Shown here: piece by piece, positions 11,770 through 22,802 of the stretch
How positions within the stretch are numbered: the first letter of the stretch is position 1
Layout: each line of letters starts with the position of its first letter
Assembly: GCA_012295275.1 (NCBI GenBank)
Contig: CM022679.1
Coordinates: forward strand, 3,859,379 to 3,923,378
DNA from: Chrysomallon squamiferum
Taxonomy: Eukaryota > Mollusca > Gastropoda > Neomphalida > Peltospiridae
Direction of reading: 5' to 3'
DNA: 64,000 bases
Program-made: the position numbers and the translations under genes
Notes under the pieces: generated by a model
The model's database searches: none
Told to the model about the DNA's origin: nothing
The model's input: the letters and a program-made list of their open reading frames with translations, nothing else

Positions 11770-12127
11770 TATTTTAAATATATGTTGTACTAAATTTGAT
11801 TTCATGAACTTATTAACACTTAATACGAAACTAATCTACAAATCACAACATGCAGTCAGAATTAATTATCTTTTACAATAATTCTTGCAGATTTTGCTTT
11901 GTGATGAACAACTGTTTTCAAGTTTCATATCCTATGCAAAAAACAACAAAAACAAAAAACACACAAAAATCCCCGAATCTTTAGTATTATGACGTTTACA
12001 CGTTTCTCTATCGTCATTAGTAAGTTTATATAGAAACTGCGGAAAGCTGTTAATTTAATTACACTGTCTTCTGGATTTACGTTTTATACTCTGTGTTGTT
12101 GATCATAATTTGAAGCCGAAGGCACTT

Positions 12128-12809
12128 TCATAGTTTTGTCTCTTCAACATGATCACCTATAGGGGGCGCTCTTGCCTGTTTATCTGTCGTCTGCGTAACA
12201 ACTGTCGGATAGGACGCATTACCCCGTGTCGTCGTCAGCTGAACGTTGATGTAGTAAACTTGGGTTTGAGGGACATCATACTGAATGACATGGCCGAAGC
12301 TTCCATGACTTTTCTTACTGGCAACGACAAGAATTCCAAATATGATGGCGAGGACTGAGCCGATGATGTTAAGAGCAAATGACCAAGATAAATGTACTGT
12401 AACGGTGACTGGAGCAGACTCCAAAGCGATGCCAATAATTCCACAGAGCACGTCGACTATACATCCTAAAATACCTGAAATAAATAAATAAATAAATAAA
12501 ATAAATAAATAATAATAATAAAATCAACGACAGTGACACTTTCGATGTCCTTTACAATATGAGAAAGAACTGTGAAATAAAAATCATGTAAAACATTAAC
12601 AAGGAGAAAAAATAAGGCAAAGAATAATTAAATAAAACAACTCCAACACCAACAACATTGTTATCACTGCCATCTTAGTCGTCGACGTCGTCATCACATT
12701 AATGAAGAGAGTCTCAACTATTTACGTTTTGGAGACATCAGAGGTGAGTTTTTAGTAAGCTGGGAAAGTAGCCACCAGAACGACTGTGTCAAATTATCTA
12801 TATTGACTG

Positions 12810-12841
<32 letters not shown>

Positions 12842-14410
12842 CTATATATATCTATTTATCTATATATCTAGCTCTCTATCTATCTATCTATATACCTCTA
12901 CCTATCTATACATATATATACTCATCTATCTCTCTATTTATCTGTCTATCATTCCATCTGTCCATCTGTCTATCTTTATATCTATGTCTACCTATCTACC
13001 TACCTATTTACCTATCTATCTATCTATATATATATATCTATCTCTACATCGATCTATCTACCTATACATATATATATACCTCTCTATCTACTTATCTGTC
13101 CATCTGCCCATCTATCTATCTATCTAACTGTATCTATCTATCTTTATATCTATGTCTATTTACCTACCTACCTACATATTTACCTATTTATCTATCTATC
13201 TATCTATCTATCTATACAACAATGAGAAATATGTCTGTGCAAGCAGTTACATTTTTTTATTAATTTGTTTTTATTCTGTGGGTAATACAGGTATATCTTA
13301 CCTCCTGTTATTATCATATTTTTGTTAATTTGTTTATATTCTGTGGGTAATACAGGTATATCTTACCTCCTGTTATTGTCGTCCAACTTACTACGTTGGC
13401 TGACATTTGAGGAGAGCACATGTTCACCACAATGGCCATGATTACACCAAACACCAGGAATATCAACGCCAGAATCTGAACAGCACGGGAAGCATCGTAA
13501 ACACCTGCAGATAAATGAAAACGTACATTTTATAATTTATTATGGAAGATTATAGTTTACAGTACGTAAATATAATTTACTATTATATAACTGTATAAAT
13601 ATAATATACCGATATATAAAAATAATATATTTTTTTATAATTATAATGTAATGTTTAAAAATTACTATATCATATAATAATAATCTACTGGTCAAATGTA
13701 TAATCTGTTATATATGTGTAATTACAGTTCACTTTTATATTATTATAGTATACTGTCAAATGAGAATAATGTACCGTTATGTAATTAAAATGTACTGTTA
13801 AATAAGAATAATGTATTTATATATAAGTATAATGTCCTCTTATATTTGCATAGTGTACTGTTAGCATAATGTGCTGTCTGCTCAGTATAATAACGTACGG
13901 TTATGTGATTAAAATGTAATGTTATATTAGAATAATGTACTGTTATACAATTACAATGTGCTGATATATAGGTATAATATAACTGTAGAGTACTGTTATA
14001 TTATTATAATTGTCAGTATAAATATTATATAAGTAACTTTGAGTGTACATGGAACCACAAATTTGTAGAATAAATAATTTTAAATAAAATGTACAAAGAA
14101 GCAAAGAAATTAACAGATTACGTATTGGACAATGGAGAAAAATAGCCAACACAACCTACCATATCGTTTCCACATTTAGGTAACGCAATAAATAAAATTA
14201 ATATTCGTTGACATCCGTTGTATGTAACATAATGAAATAAACTGATAATAATTCCAAAAAAAACAAAAAAAAAACGACATTATACCTGTAACGGTAGTAA
14301 AATCTGATATGGTGATAAGACATTGGTGTGTGAGTGTATGTATGTGTAAATTACAACTTAAAGACGGCAAAAATATAAAATAGACTAACCTGTTCTGTGA
14401 AATTATATTT

Positions 14411-14463
<53 letters not shown>

Positions 14464-14750
14464 TATGCATGTACGTATCTATATTTGCATGTAGATATAT
14501 TTGTATATGTGAAGTGATTCTAGATTATATAACTCAATAACTGGGACGAATCAGAATTACCTAGAACTCCAGAAGGATAAGATCTACAAGAATCCATGGA
14601 AGCTGAGCAAATCTGCCACAAGCCAATCAACTCACTGCTGGTCTCGAACCAAGCAGGCGTGGCGAAGCCAACAAGGAAAAAGAGAAAACTGAAAAACACA
14701 CCAAATGTTCCTACTTTGTAGAGAGTCGACGTCTCGGACCAGTTCGGCAT
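12128..14750 (-). CDS. Claudin/PMP22-like tetraspan protein, copy C (complete)
   Basis: Three exons: complement(14561-14750), complement(13367-13504) and complement(12128-12474). All have GT-AG borders and phase 1 junctions. The CDS is 675 nt, 224 aa. Exon 1 gives TM1 and the extracellular loop, with W34, GLW and two cysteines. Exon 2 gives TM2. Exon 3 gives TM3, TM4 ([20 protein letters not shown]) and a cytoplasmic tail. This matches the length and topology of claudin/PMP22 proteins; the exact subfamily is not recognisable. Compared with copy B, the tail loses one base after the GDHVEE codons and stops at once (ETKL then TGA), which removes about 20 residues including PPAY. A shared CAG acceptor at about 14944 may begin the 5' UTR part of exon 1. 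Other sites are intact, so this is the best candidate for an expressed copy. Confidence 0.8.
12811..13222. repeat. Degenerate (CTAT)n array
   Basis: About 400 bp of CTAT with CTGT, CTAC and TATA variants in the intron between exons 2 and 3 of tetraspan copy C. It is expanded relative to copy B. Confidence 0.9.
14414..14458. repeat. (GT)n microsatellite
   Basis: Pure GT run in intron 1 of tetraspan copy C. Confidence 0.95.
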
Positions 14751-15044
14751 GATGTAAAAACTTGTTAATCCTCAGACAGAATCAGAAATGTATGTAATGA
14801 AGGTTTGTAGGTCTAATGAAACTATGTTACCCAGCGAGCTAAACGTCTTAGTGGGGTATGAAACAAGGAAGTTTGAAAACAATGACAGTGTCTTTATTGA
14901 CTGTGTGTTGCTAGACACTAAACAAAACACTAAATAGATTTTACCTGAAAAGAATACACGGATCAGTAGGTGATCATTGTGTACCTGTAAGAGACTACGA
15001 CGTTATGTAAAGACGCGGATCAAGAGGTGATCACGTTTTATTTA

Positions 15045-15745
15045 ATTTAGAGTGAACAGTGGTACATTTCAAATATTATATTATCTTTAATTTAGAGTGA
15101 ACAGTGGTACATTTCAAATATTATATTAAATTTAATTTAGAATGAACAGTGGTACATTTCAAATATTATATTATATTTAATTTAGAATGAACAGTGGTAC
15201 ATTTCAAATATTATATTATATTTAATTTAGAATGAAGAGAGATAAATTTCAAATATTATGTTATATTTAATTTAGAATGAAGAGTGGTACATTTCAAATA
15301 TTATATTTAATATAGAATGAAGAGAGATAAATTTCAAATATTATATTTAATATAGAATGAAGAGAGATAAATTTCAAATATTATATTTAATTTAGAATGA
15401 AGAGAGATAAATTTCAAATATTATACATTTAATTTATAATGATGATTGTTAAATTTCAAACATTATATTATATTTAATATAGTATGAAGAGAGATAAATT
15501 TCAAATATTATACATTTAATTTATAATGATGATTATTAAATTTCAAATATTATATTATACTTAATTTAGAATGAAGAGAGAAATTTCAAATATTATACAT
15601 ATAATTTATAATGATGATTGTAAAATTTCAAATATTATATTATATTTAATTTAGAATGATGATATGTAAATTTCAAATATAATATATTATTTTATAATGA
15701 TTATTGTTACATTTCAAATATTATATTATATTTAATTTCAAATAT
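15045..15745. repeat. Minisatellite, unit about 45 bp
   Basis: About 14 imperfect tandem copies of a unit built around TTTAATTTAGAATGAAGAG...ATTTCAAATATTATATTA. Variants differ in the middle (GTGGTAC, GAGATAA, GATTGTTA). It lies upstream of tetraspan copy C, within the interval deleted from block B. Confidence 0.9.
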
Positions 15746-15910
15746 AATACTAATAATAATGATGACGATAATAATAATGATAATACTAATAATAATGATG
15801 ACGATAATCAAAATTTTAATACTAATAATAATGATGACGATAATAATAATGATAATAATAATAATAATGATGATGATAATAACATAAATGATGATGATGA
15901 TGATATATGA
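15746..15910. repeat. Mixed AAT/GAT trinucleotide tract
   Basis: Continuous run of AAT, GAT and GAC triplets next to the minisatellite. Its ORF (Asn/Asp-rich) is a by-product of the repeat and not a gene. Confidence 0.85.
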
Positions 15911-16285
15911 ATAATAACGTCAGTATTCACAAGTGAATCAACTGTGTACGTACTGAAACATCCAGATATAGAGCAGTGACATGAAATGTAAAACCAGGAG
16001 ATGTTTTGTTCATGGTGGTGGTGGCTGGCAAGTTTTCAAACTGAGGACTGTGTGTTTTATGACGAACTCAATAAACAGACTAAACTGATTGGAACTGGAT
16101 TTTGGTGGAGCTCCAAGATCATTAGCACTGAGTGCCAACTGCAATAGAATACCATTTTTTCATCAGCATTCAACATTTTAGAAACAAATACATGTTTATG
16201 TATTTTATTTAAAAATTAAATTAAATTTTTGAAAGTAGTTATATGAATACATATTTTTATAACAGCAAAAGAAAGAGTTTCTCTG

Positions 16286-17000
16286 TTACCACGTTTTAAA
16301 CTTTGTGTCATTCAGAACTGATTCTTTTAACACAGTCTGTGCTTGGTTGTTGCTCAGCTGATTTATTTTGTAGTACAAGGTTGCTGTATCATCACCAATC
16401 ATTTCAAACTCTAGAGTATTAAATGGTTCCTATAAAAAATAAAAAGTCATAATTTTATGATGCATGACAGAAAATCTCTGTTAAAAATGCTTAAAACAAT
16501 TATTAGAGAAAATATTCAATGTAATAAGCCAAAGCTTTCATAAAGTTATCATCTTATTTCACATAAAAAATAAAATGTAAGTCTACTTAATTCACTTAAT
16601 TATGAATTGTTAAAATTTAGCCTGATGAAGTATGATGTTTGAAGAAGAAAAAAAAAAAAAAAAACAGAAACAAGTTTCTTTGTCACTAGATATGCATTTA
16701 TAAGTTCTATCTTTTTCCTACTAATTTATAATTTTTCACATAAATACCATTATCTGTAGTAAAAATATTTTCACAGTATGACAGTGAAGATTATTTTAAT
16801 ATTTATTTTTTTATACCACCATATCAGCATCGCTTGCAGGGAAATGGTGTAGACAACTGTGTTGCTGTTGAAGTCTTCACGAATTAAAACTTCAAATGGA
16901 AGGCCTTGAAAAACCGGTGAGTGGATGTTGCGTTGTGTCTGACTGGAGCTGGCCGACTGTGAAGCTGTGATTTACCTAGATCACTCGCCACCACCTTCAT
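16286..17000 (-). pseudogene. Cadherin-repeat gene fragment, frameshifted
   Basis: Two former exons on the minus strand. The right one (complement 16817-17000, CAG acceptor, GTATAA donor) reads VVASDLGKSQLHS, the end of a cadherin repeat. In a second frame it reads HSPVFQGLPFEVLIREDF, with the N-x-PVF and ED motifs of the next repeat. In a third frame it reads ASDADMV, the A-x-D-x-D calcium-binding motif. The left one (complement 16286-16429) continues in phase with EPFNTLEFEMIGDDTATLYY and ends at TAA. The frame changes near 16950 and 16838 mean it cannot encode one product. Cadherins are calcium-dependent adhesion proteins with tandem repeats; this piece covers about one and a half repeats. 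It has no counterpart in block B. Confidence 0.6.
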
Positions 17001-18125
17001 CTGATAAATAAATAAATAACATTTAACTTAATAACAAAAAATAACTTTATCCAATGAAAGAAAAAAAAACGACTATTCTCAGGTTTTGTTTTGTTGGGTT
17101 TTTTCTTTTTCTTTTTAATTAAAGATTATTTTAAAAGAAAATTAATGGAATATGTAATTTTAATGCTTCATTCTGATAATAAAATTATTAATAATTCGAC
17201 AACAATTCATTATCTAACCAACAAACTACGTCGTTATATTTATTAATAAAATATTCTTATGTATACTGAACACTGAAAAGATGGTCGTGGTTTTCAAATT
17301 AATATGTAGAACAGAAATAATATTGTTGAATAATTAATAATAATTACATCAACATTAAAATACGATTTATCTTTTCTTTTAATACTTTACATTACGGCTT
17401 AGAATTGAGGCCTGTGACTTAGGAAATTTGTGTAACAACTGTAAGCAATCGTTACCATAACAACAAAGTTCCAGCCTCCAGTGTTTGTTCCTTTGAGATA
17501 CGTGGTAACTTTCTTGGAAACCATTTCACTTGGTGATGTTTTGTCGATGTTAATGCTACTGACAGAGATCTCACTGTAAGATATTCCTAATGTTTCGATC
17601 TAATTTGAAAAATACGTTTTAATAATAAAAGAAAAATGGGCCGGATCTTAATTATCAGTAAAACTCGCCGTTAATCTTTTTTAGATGCTGAGTTTTTCAA
17701 GACAGCATCTCCATATTCCCAGTATCCCCCTCACAAAGTATGATTACGTCAGCGGCAAAATTCACTGGATTTACTAAAATTATAAAACCGTACACGCTTT
17801 AAAATATAAAAGTAAATGATAGATTTCTTTGTTTTTTTTTTTTTTTTTTTTTTCTTTTTTTTCTATTTCGTTCGTTATTGTTTTCTTTATCTGTTATTTA
17901 TCATTTTTTTAAAGAAATATTTGCATTGAATATTGCATTTTTTATACTGTTTATTACTTAGTCGTAACTAAATAACTGGAAAACACTGTCAGAAGTAAAC
18001 TGTTTGAATTAAACAGAATAAAAACAAAGAAAACCCTCATAAATTCACTGAAATTAGTAACATTACGAAACCGTACACAATTTTAAATATACAAGTAAAT
18101 GCTGGGTTTCTTTAGTTCTTCTTCT

Positions 18126-18157
<32 letters not shown>

Positions 18158-18595
18158 CTTTTTTGTTTTGTTTCGTTTGTTGTGTTTTGTTTTTGACTGT
18201 TATTTATCATTTCTAAATAAATATTTTTATTGAATATTGAACAATTTATGTTCTTTTTTTACTTAATTCTAACTAAATGACTAGAAAACACTGTCAGAAA
18301 TAAACTGTTTGTATTAAACAGAATAAAAACAAAGAAAACCCTGATAAATTCGATATTATTTTACCTTTCTTTGAATAATATCAAGAAAGTTTTGACATTA
18401 TCATGATTATAGAAATATTTTTGATTTGGTATTCTTAAAAGGAATAACATCAAAAATACTTATATACACATATCAGGGAATGATAATGTTACAGAAGATT
18501 TTAATGCGAAAACAAATCAACGCAAAAAACACAAGTTCTTGTTGGCGACGCCATTGCTAACGTCAAGGTGACTTCTTTTACGTCGTAGTTGTGTC

Positions 18596-18603
18596 TATAT
18601 AAG
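18596..18603 (+). promoter_or_regulatory. TATA box of the stem-loop unit, copy 2
   Basis: TATATAAG, at the same place relative to the ORF as in copy 1. The upstream sequence with CRE-like motifs is conserved between the copies. Confidence 0.6.
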
Positions 18604-18689
18604 GACGACAAAACAGAGAATGACGTAAGCCTGAGGGTTCTTTTTATAAAACAATTGAACATCCACTACCCCGTTGATTTATATCCGGG

Positions 18690-19025
18690 ATGTGGAAAAA
18701 CAAGACGCTGATTAAACAGCTAATCTCAAGGAGTGTTTCTTTGTTCACTGGATCCTGCATCCTGCATCTTGGTGCTGTGTTTGGTTGGAAATCGTCTTCA
18801 AAACTGATTGTTGATGATCCGCTCCGAGGTTCATTACTACGGTTAGAGGTCGGGACACCCCGAACTTTCCAGAACGTGACCGAAGGGAGGATCTTCTGCA
18901 ATCAAAAGCGAAGACGACTCAAGCATTCTGCAGCCCTCAACGATGACAGAATGGAATCCAGTGACCGAATGAAACAAAAACAAATCCCCCAAACCCCGGC
19001 CCTTTTCAGGGCCACCAAATCTTAA
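18690..19025 (+). CDS. Orphan 111-aa ORF with histone-type mRNA 3' end, copy 2
   Basis: Same length and frame as the ORF at 9334-9669, with two amino-acid changes (Ala to Thr in the NVAEGR segment, Leu to Pro near the end) and one silent change. I do not recognise the protein. It is followed by the same stem-loop (18998-19013). The transcribed part is far more similar between copies than the sequence upstream of the promoter, which points to selection or gene conversion acting on this unit. Confidence 0.4.
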   Translation: MWKNKTLIKQLISRSVSLFTGSCILHLGAVFGWKSSSKLIVDDPLRGSLLRLEVGTPRTFQNVTEGRIFCNQKRRRLKHSAALNDDRMESSDRMKQKQIPQTPALFRATKS

Positions 19026-19031
19026 GAAAGT
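18998..19031 (+). terminator. Histone-mRNA 3' stem-loop and downstream element, copy 2
   Basis: Identical to copy 1: GGCCCT-TTTC-AGGGCC, then ACCAAATC and TTAAGAAAGTG. Homology between the two copies ends within about 20 bp of this element. Confidence 0.8.
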
Positions 19032-19045
19032 GTCTCTTCATACAA

Positions 19046-19441
19046 TTGCTTTCGTAATCATTGTTAAATAATAACAAAATAAAGTGTAATAAATAATCTA
19101 GTTGTGATAATAAAAATAATTATGCTTGATAAGCTCATAAATAATTATAATATAAAAACAAATAAATAATCATTAGTACTAATAAAGCTAAAATAAATGA
19201 TAATAATAAATAATTATTCAACATAAATAAATAAATAAATATTTTTTATAAGTTTTTATGAATAGTCGATTAGTTCATAGGTAATCAACGGAAACACATA
19301 ATATGGGAATATCATTTTAGAGTTGTTTCCCTTAGATCAGCAAAAAGGATAAAAAATAAATGTTCTGGATTCGTTGCTGATAGTAGTAATGTTTATAATA
19401 AGCTTTTAATTTGTAGGTTATTTTGGTTATTTATAAGATTC

Positions 19442-19508
<67 letters not shown>

Positions 19509-20802
19509 ATAATAAAAATAAACGACGTACACTGTTTTCTTGTGAGATAATAGATAATTAATTTAACAGACAGCCGAAAACTTTCTCAGAAAGCAAAATG
19601 TAAGATTCTGGGTAAAAAAACAAAATAAAAACAAATAATAAAACTGCATCTACAATAATGATGTCTTAAAATACTCTTATATGGCAATACATTTTTTTTA
19701 ATTGCTTATGGTTTATATGCATACATGTCTTTGTTAGTTGTTTGTTGTTATTTTTGGTGTTGGTATTGTTTGAAAATGAATTTCGAGAGATAAATCACCT
19801 GCGTATAAGGTACAGAGCATAACAAATAAATAAAAACAAAAAAACAAAGAAACCAAAGACGCCAGGAAGAATGGAAAAAAGATGAATGTGGCCATTTTAC
19901 AGTCACATAAAACTTCTGTTCATTAATAATAACAATGCATGCAAATGTAGATCTGTTGGTATTATTTTTTAATAGTTATAACTTACCATTATTATGAACT
20001 TTTATTATATTTTAGAATGTAGCATGTTGAAAATTCTAAATGTTTTTCTTATTACAAATTTAATTTTCAAACTGTTTGATGTTATAACTACATACCTGAC
20101 ATGATTAACTAGAACAAAAAAACAAACATTTGATTCACCTAAACCGTTAATAATAGTAGTATAAACAAAACCACATATAGTCAATACTAAGATATTATTA
20201 TGACCAAAAAAACAAATAATAGGAAATGAATAAAAAATGTATATCCATATAAAGTCACTGGTGAAATTGTAAACTACGTGAAAAGTGTACATCAACTGTT
20301 GCAGATCAAACCATTAACTAGATGGTGCTATCAAAGTTGCATTATAATGCAAGAAATACAATGTAAGCTATCTTATTATTATATCTTTTGTTTTGTTTGA
20401 TTGATAAAGGGCTTAAAACCAGAATCTAACCCAAGATGTTGAAGTAATTGACATTTAAAAAAAAATTAAATATAAAATATTGCAAGATGTTTAGAGTTCT
20501 GACATTTATATTATTCAGGCACTATTAGATCTTATTAACATCTATCAGTTTAATGATCCCAAATTATTTCTTAATTCTTTTGAACTGACCATGTTAGTTC
20601 TTCATGCATGTTACAACCTCATTTTAAAATGTTGGTAAATTTTACATATTTAATCGCAGAGTATCAAGGTTCAGTTACAACTGTTCCATTTATCTCATGA
20701 TGCAGTTCAGTGGATTTAATGCTGGTTTGCATGAATGAACACAAATCTTGATTTTACTCAGCTTGAAACATTATACACAATAATGATCAGTGTATATATC
20801 CT

Positions 20803-20840
<38 letters not shown>

Positions 20841-21190
20841 CTTATTCAGACAGGTGGTTAAACATGCACATTCCAGTAAGTTGTGTTTTTGATTGATTAA
20901 TCCTTAAATTTCTGGCAAGTGACTTGTATTTATATTAAATCTTAACAATCACAAAAACAGCCTTCAATGTGAGAGCCAATGCCCAAGGTCTTGAATGGGA
21001 AATAGGATTAAAGCAATATTTTATTCTGTCTGTAATATGAAAAACAATAGCAATATTAAATAATATAATTAAATTTTAACTTTATCAAAATGCAAGTAAT
21101 AAAATAATGTAAAAAAAAAAAAAAAAAGTCTAGAAAGAAATCCTACCAAATCCATGAATATTCAATAAAAAAAAGAAAAGAATTTCTGGA
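19046..21190. other. Gene-free AT-rich stretch
   Basis: Contains an (AAT)n tract at about 19442-19500 and poly-T at about 20804-20835. I see no supported coding exon on either strand. Confidence 0.5.
19442..19500. repeat. (AAT)n microsatellite
   Basis: About 20 pure AAT units. Confidence 0.95.
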
Positions 21191-21283
21191 AATCATTTTT
21201 TATTTATCATCAAAACATGAGAAAAATCAATTAATGATGGCAAATACATTTAACTGTAAAGTAACTGTAAACACAACTTACAG

Positions 21284-21322
21284 ATCAGCTGTAGGTCTTT
21301 TAATTTCGACCTTCAGCTTCAT
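21284..21322 (-). promoter_or_regulatory. SECIS element candidate (selenocysteine insertion)
   Basis: On the minus strand the core reads ATGA-A-GCTGAAGGTC, then the loop GAAATTAAAA, then GACCTACAGC-TGAT. The two arms form a stem of 4 + 5 Watson-Crick pairs around one A-A mismatch. ATGA and TGAT give the non-canonical quartet. An AA pair lies in the apical loop 12 nt after the ATGA, the usual SECIS spacing. CACAA and TTGTG outside the core can form the basal helix. It lies about 1.48 kb downstream of the SELENOU stop codon on the same strand. An AATAAA-type poly(A) signal follows near 21198-21205. Confidence 0.8.
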
Positions 21323-22802
21323 ACGTTTGTGCTGCAGTAACTTTTCAGTCGAATGACAGCATCACATTAATATTACAAATATGAACATTTTCAATTAAAT
21401 TACAAAAACCTATCATCAATCATTTCTATTAACATATCAATACATCTGACAAATTTTATTTGTCAATAGGTAAAATAAAAAGAGACAAACAGTCAAAAAC
21501 AAAAACAAATTAAAAGTTAATGCCTTTTTAGATTAGTGGTACAGGTACCAGGCAATGTAACAATCTTGGGACTGGAGGTGATTTTTTTTATGACGTGCTT
21601 AATACAAAATGTTTTCCTTTCAGTTAGCAAGTTGTCTTTTTCAGGACTTTGTACAGATGAAACAAAAATTACAATAAGCTTGAAGATAAATGTAGAAGGG
21701 ACGATGAACACAGGAGGTGTCACACTGAATCTGATGTGAGATGCATAGTAACTAATTAGCTAAATACTGTAAACATCCAGATTCAAAATTAGCCAGTTTT
21801 CTTGTACTCGGATATCATGTACAGGTTTCGTGAACAAAACTAAATAAATAAACAACAGAAGACTCAGAAAATGTACCTTAAGTCATATAAACCACAAGAA
21901 GACAATTCCGTATTAATAAATTATGGCTAAGAAATGTAAATATTCGATTTTTTTAAATTTAAATTTAAAAATGAAACCCATTGCAATATTAAACATTTAA
22001 AAATGAAGTAAGTATTTACCATTATCATATTTTTAAAGATGCAGTTGTATTTATTTTAAGACTACAGTTTGATACATTCAAGTTTTAATTTTAAAAACAT
22101 TCACTAGAATATAACATTTTTTAAATGGTAATTTCAGTATTTTTCTTTCTCTCTCAGAGTACATTTAAAACCTTGTTAACATTACAAAGGACTAATCAAT
22201 GGAAAAACAATTATCATAAATTAGGGTTTTATTTATGATACATCCTGTATACTGGTCTGTATTATGTGTGTTGTGCTGTGTTATGGTTCACTTAGTCAGT
22301 TATATACGGAACTGTACAGATACTAGTTTTCTAGGAATGTTACAATGAATAGAAATAAAGTTATTGACTAAATGGATATTATGTGCCTGTATTAATTTAT
22401 TAACTAGTTAATATTCAAGTTTATTTTAACAACTGTTACTTATCAGGTTTCAAAACAGTAATCAAATTAACTACATATATGATATAATGCACACAAACTA
22501 AAATCAAATCTAAGTTAAATAGTAAACAATTCAGAACTGGAAAATATTAATCTTTTCTCTCAATTTCATTTTTAACTAAAATTCAATTAAAATGTTCAAT
22601 GTATTGTTTTCTTAGCAGAAATTAACATTAATGTTTTTATTTTAGTGGTATTTAATAAAATATCATTATGTTACGTAATACTTTTAATTTACAGTATTTC
22701 ATACAAGTGAGCAAATCAACAAGTTTTTAACATTTTATAAGTCACAGACTTTTTATCTTTTTGTACACCCTGTCAAATTTCACACCCTATAAAAATTCAG
22801 GT

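Larger units (their letters stand above)
17548..19045. repeat. Segmental duplication, copy 2 (partner 8480-9690)
   Basis: Matches 8480-9690 from end to end, but contains an extra internal tandem duplication of about 290 bp: the segment with ACGAAACCGTACAC, the poly-T tract and CTGTTATTTATCATT occurs at about 17765-18050 and again at about 18065-18350. Confidence 0.85.

Noticed and set aside
15704-15910. Asn/Asp-rich ORF
   Set aside because: Translation of AAT/GAT repeats.
21517-21739. Overlapping plus and minus ORFs
   Set aside because: They fall inside the predicted SELENOU 3' UTR and show no recognisable protein.
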